64,000 bases of DNA from Phylloscopus collybita (taxonomy: Eukaryota > Chordata > Aves > Passeriformes > Phylloscopidae). The stretch covers positions 5,504,501 through 5,568,500 of the forward strand of contig JAJNNQ010000023.1 in assembly GCA_027886175.1 (NCBI GenBank), given 5' to 3'. Position 1 is the first letter of the stretch. Every line of letters begins with the position of its first letter. Below the pieces are notes generated by a model. It had not been told where the DNA came from. It saw only the letters and a program-made list of their open reading frames with translations, and ran no database searches. Below, piece by piece: positions 58,203-64,000 of this stretch. The position numbers and the translations under genes are program-made.

Positions 58203-58285
58203 CAGTTTCATGGGTTGGACTTGATGATCTTGAAAGTCTCTTCCAACCTAAAAATTCTGTGATTCTGTGATTCTGTGATTCTGTG
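58203..58285 (+). mobile_element. CR1 3' end with four ATTCTGTG repeats
   Basis: GGGTTGGACTTGATGATCTT, then CTCTTCCAACCTAAAA, ends in four perfect ATTCTGTG units (58254-58285). This is the diagnostic CR1 terminus; about 80 nt remain, so it is a very short 5'-truncated insert. Confidence 0.92.
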
Positions 58286-59394
58286 AATAGATGGAGGTAG
58301 CTTAAAAACGTCTCACTAGGCATTTACTTAGGAATTTTGTATACTTTGCATTTTCCAGGAAGGCAAGTAAATCTTTTTTTCCTGAAAAGGGAATTCCAGG
58401 AAAAGCTTTCAGTCTTATTCAAGAGAGATACTGAATGTGAAAAAAAAATAGATAATAAAGGGGAAAAAAGTCACTACAAAGAAATAGCTTACATTCAGTC
58501 CATTTAAACTGAAAGAAAGAGCAATGGAAGGGTCTGTTTACCAAAACAGTCCAATAAACACAAAAATTCTGCTGCTTTTTTGACATTCTGATTATCATCA
58601 GCTAGGGTAAAAAAAAAAAAAAAAAAGAGAATTTCCAGAGGTCTCTTCTTGAAATAAATGGAAACTCAAGTTTATTTAGGCAAAGATCCAGCCAATACCA
58701 CCTTCCCTGACTAACCACAATGTCCTCTAAGCCAAATCTGCACCCTTTGGCTGTCCCAGCAATGCTTTTTGTTCACTTAGGAGGGATCAGTGAAGCCTTT
58801 ACTGTTTTCTAGTTCTTCAACAAAGTGATTTAGATGCATCTTGAATGAGAAGGGAAGGAAGGATGTTTTCCTGCGCTGTCAATTTATTATGAAGATTGGG
58901 AGGTGCCTCAATTTTTTGCAGTAAAATCCAGAACAAAATATAGTTCTAACATCCCCAGAAAATCTCCCTTGGTGCTTGCCTAAGAATTTAAAGCAACCAA
59001 GAACAGTGCAGCTCAGTAAGAAGCCATCCATATTTTAAGCTTTCAGGCAATCCCTTTTCTCTGGAGCATGTGGCTGTTGACTGGGTTTCTTACGCCTTTC
59101 TGCACACTATTCCTGTCAGAAACAGTGTTTTATTCTGAGCCCAGGACTTGGAGAGTTTAATTAGTGACTTCCAGGTGACAGGCAGAATATCACCTTGAGG
59201 AAAGGCACTGTTTAGAGGTGTTGATACTGAGTCTGAAGGCAGTCTGATTTGAGAAGTGCTGAGTTAACCAGCTGTGCTGTCACGCTGTGACAGTGTGAGT
59301 GACAGTGACTTCAAAGTAAATTATTTCAAATGTCTGTGTCTTGATAAATACAGTCTGAAAATTGTCCTCATGAGAAGATCATGAAAACTATCTT

Positions 59395-59515
59395 CATTAA
59401 AACAAACAAACAAAAAACCACAAAACAAAAACAAAAACAAAAACAAAAAAAAAAACAAACAAAAACCCCCACCCAAAACAAAACAAAAACACAAACAAAC
59501 AAAAAACCAAAATCC
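59395..59515 (+). repeat. About 120-nt A/C tract
   Basis: AAAC and AAAAAC units with one CCCCCACCC block, nearly free of G and T. Same compositional class as the tracts near 37.0-37.5 and 40.0-40.2 kb. Confidence 0.88.
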
Positions 59516-62500
59516 AACAGAAGTGTTTCTGCTGAACAGGAACCTAGTACTTGTGCAGACATGAAGAGCTAGTTGAGTGGAAAGATGTCAGGATATGACA
59601 GCTGAATCTTTGACCCTGAATCTTTAAAGGTATTACCCATGAGGGAAAAAAAAGCTCATGGAAATTTCTCTTTGAGCTTGCTGTGCTACAGATCTGGTCC
59701 TTACTCAGCTCCTATTAAAGTCCATTGAGTCATGGAGACAGAGTAATGGAAGGGAATGAAGATTCAAGCTGTGTGTTTGCTCCTGAGACATACAAAGTGA
59801 ATTTTACAGTTTGTGCATCCTGTTATGTAAGGAGCAGTTCATGGGAGATGCAATCTGTCACTGGCATGGAAATGATCACTCAGTTCAAATAGTAAATCAC
59901 TCCTTTCCTCTCCAACTTCTGATTCCTAAAGGTGTTATTCCCAACATAATATAGCAAGTGCCTTAAAAGATTAAGCAAAAGGTCATATCAGCAAAACATC
60001 TTTCCTGAACTGGTGTCAAAATGCTGCATAAAGCCCCACCTTGAAATCCCCCAGGACAGTGCTCATGGGATTTGCCAATAACACTATTTCACAAAGATCC
60101 TTCTGTCTCACAAGTCATAGCTCTTTACCCTGTGATGGATAGACTGAGCCACCCTCGTGTACCTACATATATATGACCCACTTCATTAGAACAGAATGTT
60201 TTCTCTAGAACACACTACCCAGCAGGAGCCATTATCTCATGCTATTATTAATGCAAAGACTTCAGACAGCCCCTGCACACAGCAGTGGATCTGTGCAGTC
60301 TCAAGAGTAGCTATAACTAAGATCTTCAGAAGCAGGGACAAAACAAGCCATGTCACACAATTACATTGAGTTTGGAAATGGGAAGAAGAGATTTCTTCTT
60401 GATCCCCACATGATGATTATCTTCCATGCTGGGGAAATGAGCACTTGAAGTGACATACTTTTTATTGTAGCTACAGGAACTCAGATTTGTAAAGAAAGTG
60501 ATTCTGCTGTGTGACCATATTATCTAAATTGCTTTGTCACCAACGCATAAAAAACTGAATATAAAATTGCCTGTGCATAATTGAGTGCTGACTCATCTCC
60601 TGATTAGGGTAAATGGTGCAGTGTTCCAGGGTGCCTTGGAGCTTTCTATAGTCTCACAATCCTTTGTGAAATCTGATTGATTTTTTTCCTCCTCCAAGCA
60701 AACTTATGTTTCATGCTCCTACTTGAGGCTAGATGCTACAAATCCAGCTGCTGTCACAGGACATCTTCCCCCTGCTTTGTTATCTTGATCAGTTTTCTGC
60801 TGAAACTCTCATCTTTCTTTCTGGCTGGTGCAGTTGCCTCCCTTGTGATTATTCCAAGTCCTGGCTCTCCATATTCATAGCCACTCTCTGAGCTCCAACT
60901 CTTAACTATCTAGTTTCTAAGGCTACATAGTGAGGATGTTTTCTCACAAAAAGCTTTTCCATAAATTCTCACAGTTTCATTTCAGTCTAATCCAAGGCTG
61001 CATAAACACCTCACATGGCTCAAAACAGACTTTTAATAAAAATACCTGCATGCATGAGAAAGAAAATACAGATCCAAGTATTTTAAATGGATTTTTTTAA
61101 AAATCTTATGCTCCTGTGATTATGCTTTAAACCAGAAGAATTCTCTGGTTTTGAAATTTAGGTATAAGAAGGGCAATTGTAAAAAGCAATGCCAGAGACC
61201 TGAGGTGAACTGAGCCATGGATACTGGGCAGAGAGCTCAGATTTAGCTGATTGAGGCAATAAGTCAAACCAGCACTCATGCCTTGGGTGATCTCTGTTTT
61301 AACTCTCCCCCAGGCAGGGAAAAGAAAGAGCAGAAGAGGGGCTATCACCTAAATGAATTACAGCAATTACTAACCAGCAATCCCACCTGTAAGGATTTGC
61401 AAAAGATGCCAGCCCTGAGCTGGAGGATCTGGGAGTGAAACCAGTCATGGAAGTGGCAGAAATTGGTTTTGTTTCCAGTTATCTATGAACATCTCCTTTC
61501 TGGCTGGCTGAACTACTGCATGAGCAGCTGTTGAAAACTTGCTCAGTAAGGAAGAGACTGGAATTTGTGTCCTTTATATGTGGGACTGGTTTCATATCAG
61601 AAAATAAACAGTAACTTCAGCACATGCATCAGGCTTAGATTCTCCAGAAGTACTTGTTGCTGCACAGCCCAACCTTGTTCCTTACCAGGAATTGTAACTT
61701 TTATTGTCTGATAAATTCTTTGCCTCAAAGAGAATAAATCCCATTTATCTCCAGCTCCAGAGAGATAATAATGCAATTGTTCCTTCACACCAGGAGATCT
61801 GTTCCCTGGAAGTTCTCTTCTGAGTTGGATAATATTTTCTCCAAGAGCTTCCTTCTGTAGAGTAAAAAGAAATTTAGTTGTTTTTTTTTTCCAGAGACAA
61901 GCCCTTAAGAATAAAACTAATTGTAAAAAAACACCATAAATATGGTAAGGAGGAATAAATCTAAAATTCAGAGCTGATCTAAAGCTGGGTCAGAATCCAG
62001 GCAGAGTTAAGGATCTGGTCTCTTCTGGTTGATCAGCACAAAGGCTGTACCTTTGCAAAATAAAAAGATACAATGGGAAGAAAAAAAAAAAAAAAGAATC
62101 TCTAATGGTAAAGAAAGCAACACATTCTGAGATTTAAAAAAATGCTGTCTGAACCCTTCAAAGATAGGAGTGAAACACATAAAAGCATCCATGGCTTCCC
62201 CAGACAGGTTAGTGTTGGTTGTTACTCCCAGCCCAGGCTGCATTTGACAGCTCTCTCTCACTTATATTGCCAGAAGTTGTGTTTTGAAAGCCTAATATTC
62301 CTATCCAGATTGTTCTTGCTAGATGTTTGACAGCAGCCTGCCCAAGTGACATCCAAATGGGCACAATTAATCGTTAATGTCCCCGACTCAGCTGAATCAG
62401 GGAAGTGCCTAGATGACAGGGTAGAGCATCACTGGGAAGATTTAAGGGAGGCACAAGGGGATTTGCTGAGGGGAGTGATGGATTCTGTGTCTGCAGCCAC

Positions 62501-63048
62501 TTCAACATTTAACTTCTTCCTTTACAGCAACTGGTGGGTTACTCAGCTGCTGTTTACTGTTACCCTGCCAGGAGGAGTGAGGGCAAAGCAGGGAGCAGAG
62601 CACCCTTGGCTGGAAGTCCCAACTCTTTCTGCAGCAAAAATAAGCCCTTGGATGGAAATTGTTCAAAGGATGAGGTCAGGCAGACTGTCACCATGGGCGT
62701 CTTGGAGCAGGGAACCAGTCCTCCCTGTCATATATAGAGATGCAAGATGGTCAGGGAAGAGCAGGCCTCTTAAAGGTGTTGGAAAAACGATGCTGGGACA
62801 TCTGTCATCCCTGATCCAAAAAGCGATGGAGGTTCCTGAGGAACCAGCAACACCTGTGCAATAAAACAGGAGCAACTCTGCTGGCCCTGCCCTGCAGCTT
62901 GTGCTCTAAACTATAACTAAGGAGTGTAAAGGCCCTGACAAAAAAAAGCTTCCTCTGAATCTGTGTTCTAAGGCCTTTGATTTTACTGGAACATGCACAT
63001 CAGTAAAATTCATATAGCCAATAGGAAAGCTGTGTCCTGGCCTGACTG

Positions 63049-63102
63049 CCACAGAAAACAGCAAAACAGAAACAGAAAACAGAAAAAAAAGGAAAAAAAA
63101 GA

Positions 63103-63134
<32 letters not shown>

Positions 63135-63140
63135 AAAAAA
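63049..63140 (+). repeat. A-rich purine tract
   Basis: ACAGAAAACAGCAAAACAG-type units lead into long A runs broken only by single G (about 63080-63140). Confidence 0.85.
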
Positions 63141-64000
63141 GGCAGGGATTTGGGGTCACGTTTGGGGAGGATCTGTGATTCAGCATCTGTTTACCAAATC
63201 TCCTCTGATTTGTCATGTAATGAAGGAGTGGGGCAAACACCTGTAGCTCCAGGCTGCTGCTTCGTTGTGAAAAGGTACAACCCGGGCAGTGACAAGCATC
63301 TGAGGAATAAATGAGTTTCAATTAGGACAGTAGGTCAGAAAGAGCAAGATGATTCATATCCAAGATGTACTCCAGCCATCCACAATAACACTCAGCAATT
63401 CTGTTCAGCTTTGCTCCTTTAAAATGCCCACAAACACCCCATCCTTTCCATGGCACTGGCAGGTAACAGGCAGAGAGGCTTGGGTGTGCACTGAGATCTG
63501 CTGATTCCTGGAATAATTGAGCTAAGCTGGGGAAAAAATGCCTTCCACAGCAATAGGAAGGAATGAGACAGCTCTGTCCTAGTCACAGCATGCCACTGTT
63601 TGTTTAGAAATCGGGGGACATAAGGATTCACATCCCAAAATTAATAAGGTACCCAGAATTAATAGCCTCTATTAGGGAGCCTTCTGCATGCAGTTTTCCC
63701 AGGAGTAAGGAACAGGTTGTGAGAGATGGGGTTTAGGAGTGCTTGGCTCCTAGGTTGTTGCCCTGACAATGCCTCTGCTCAGCTGTGCAAATCATATTTT
63801 ACTTGCTTGACTGTGAGTTGCTGGGCAGTGGGATGTAATTTTCCATGCTTGCTGTTGGCACTGGATTTTAGCTTGACTTGCATCTGACAGTGCAAGCTCT
63901 GTCAACATCGTTTCGCCCTTGGAAAATAATAATTAAGAAGCCTGGATGATAGGCATGTATTAGTACCCAGGAATTCATGGCCAGCTCCACTTTAACCTAG

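Larger units (their letters stand above)
53661..64000. other. Gene-poor flank right of TOB1
   Basis: About 10 kb with no recognised protein gene. Holds T24 at 53855-53878, a TA microsatellite near 57300-57328, CR1 pieces and A-rich tracts. The longest frames have no recognisable domain. A divergent lncRNA could run through it but no splice structure is evident. Confidence 0.65.

Noticed and set aside
62346..62864. 172-codon plus-strand frame near the right edge
   Set aside because: No domain recognised and no supporting context. It could be tested by conservation, but I do not report it as a gene.

Overview
This is a piece of a vertebrate nuclear genome, almost certainly from a bird. Genes are split into exons with GT/AG splice signals and CpG-rich promoters. 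The interspersed repeats are CR1 LINEs with the ATTCTGTG terminal repeat that is typical of bird genomes. The gene order ANKRD40 (-), WFIKKN2 (+), TOB1 (-) matches human 17q21.33 and what I recall of chicken chromosome 18. An LTR-like segment in an ANKRD40 intron resembles passerine retroviral LTRs, which hints at a songbird, but this is weak evidence.

Layout. 1.7-6.9 kb: ANKRD40 on the minus strand, with five coding exons that join in frame into 362 residues and a CpG-rich promoter. 6.94-7.45 kb: a CR1 3' end directly against that promoter. 7.45-21.7 kb: intergenic DNA with low-complexity tracts and small repeats; human LUC7L3, which lies in this interval in mammals, is not visible. 21.73-27.1 kb: WFIKKN2 on the plus strand, with a TATA box, two coding exons (570 residues) and a long 3' UTR. 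27.1-48.6 kb: a gene-poor interval with decayed CR1 pieces and a notable cluster between 33.1 and 40.3 kb of strand-asymmetric or AT-only tracts (332-nt all-purine run, T45, about 470-nt A/C tract, about 360-nt AT tract, about 205-nt A/C tract). Two small CpG-rich islands directly follow two of these tracts. 48.6-53.1 kb: TOB1 on the minus strand, with a single coding exon (323 residues), a 5' non-coding exon and a strong TATA/CRE CpG-island promoter. 53.25-53.7 kb: CRE, ZNF143-like and CCAAT motifs that suggest a divergent promoter. 53.7-64 kb: no recognisable gene.

The three genes are unrelated in function. WFIKKN2 is a secreted antagonist of GDF8/GDF11. TOB1 is an antiproliferative adaptor that brings CCR4-NOT deadenylase to PABP-bound mRNA. 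ANKRD40 is a poorly characterised ankyrin-repeat protein. I found no tRNA, rRNA, CRISPR array or bacterial-type feature. The most novel material is the cluster of unusual DNA tracts with adjoining CpG islands, not a new protein system.
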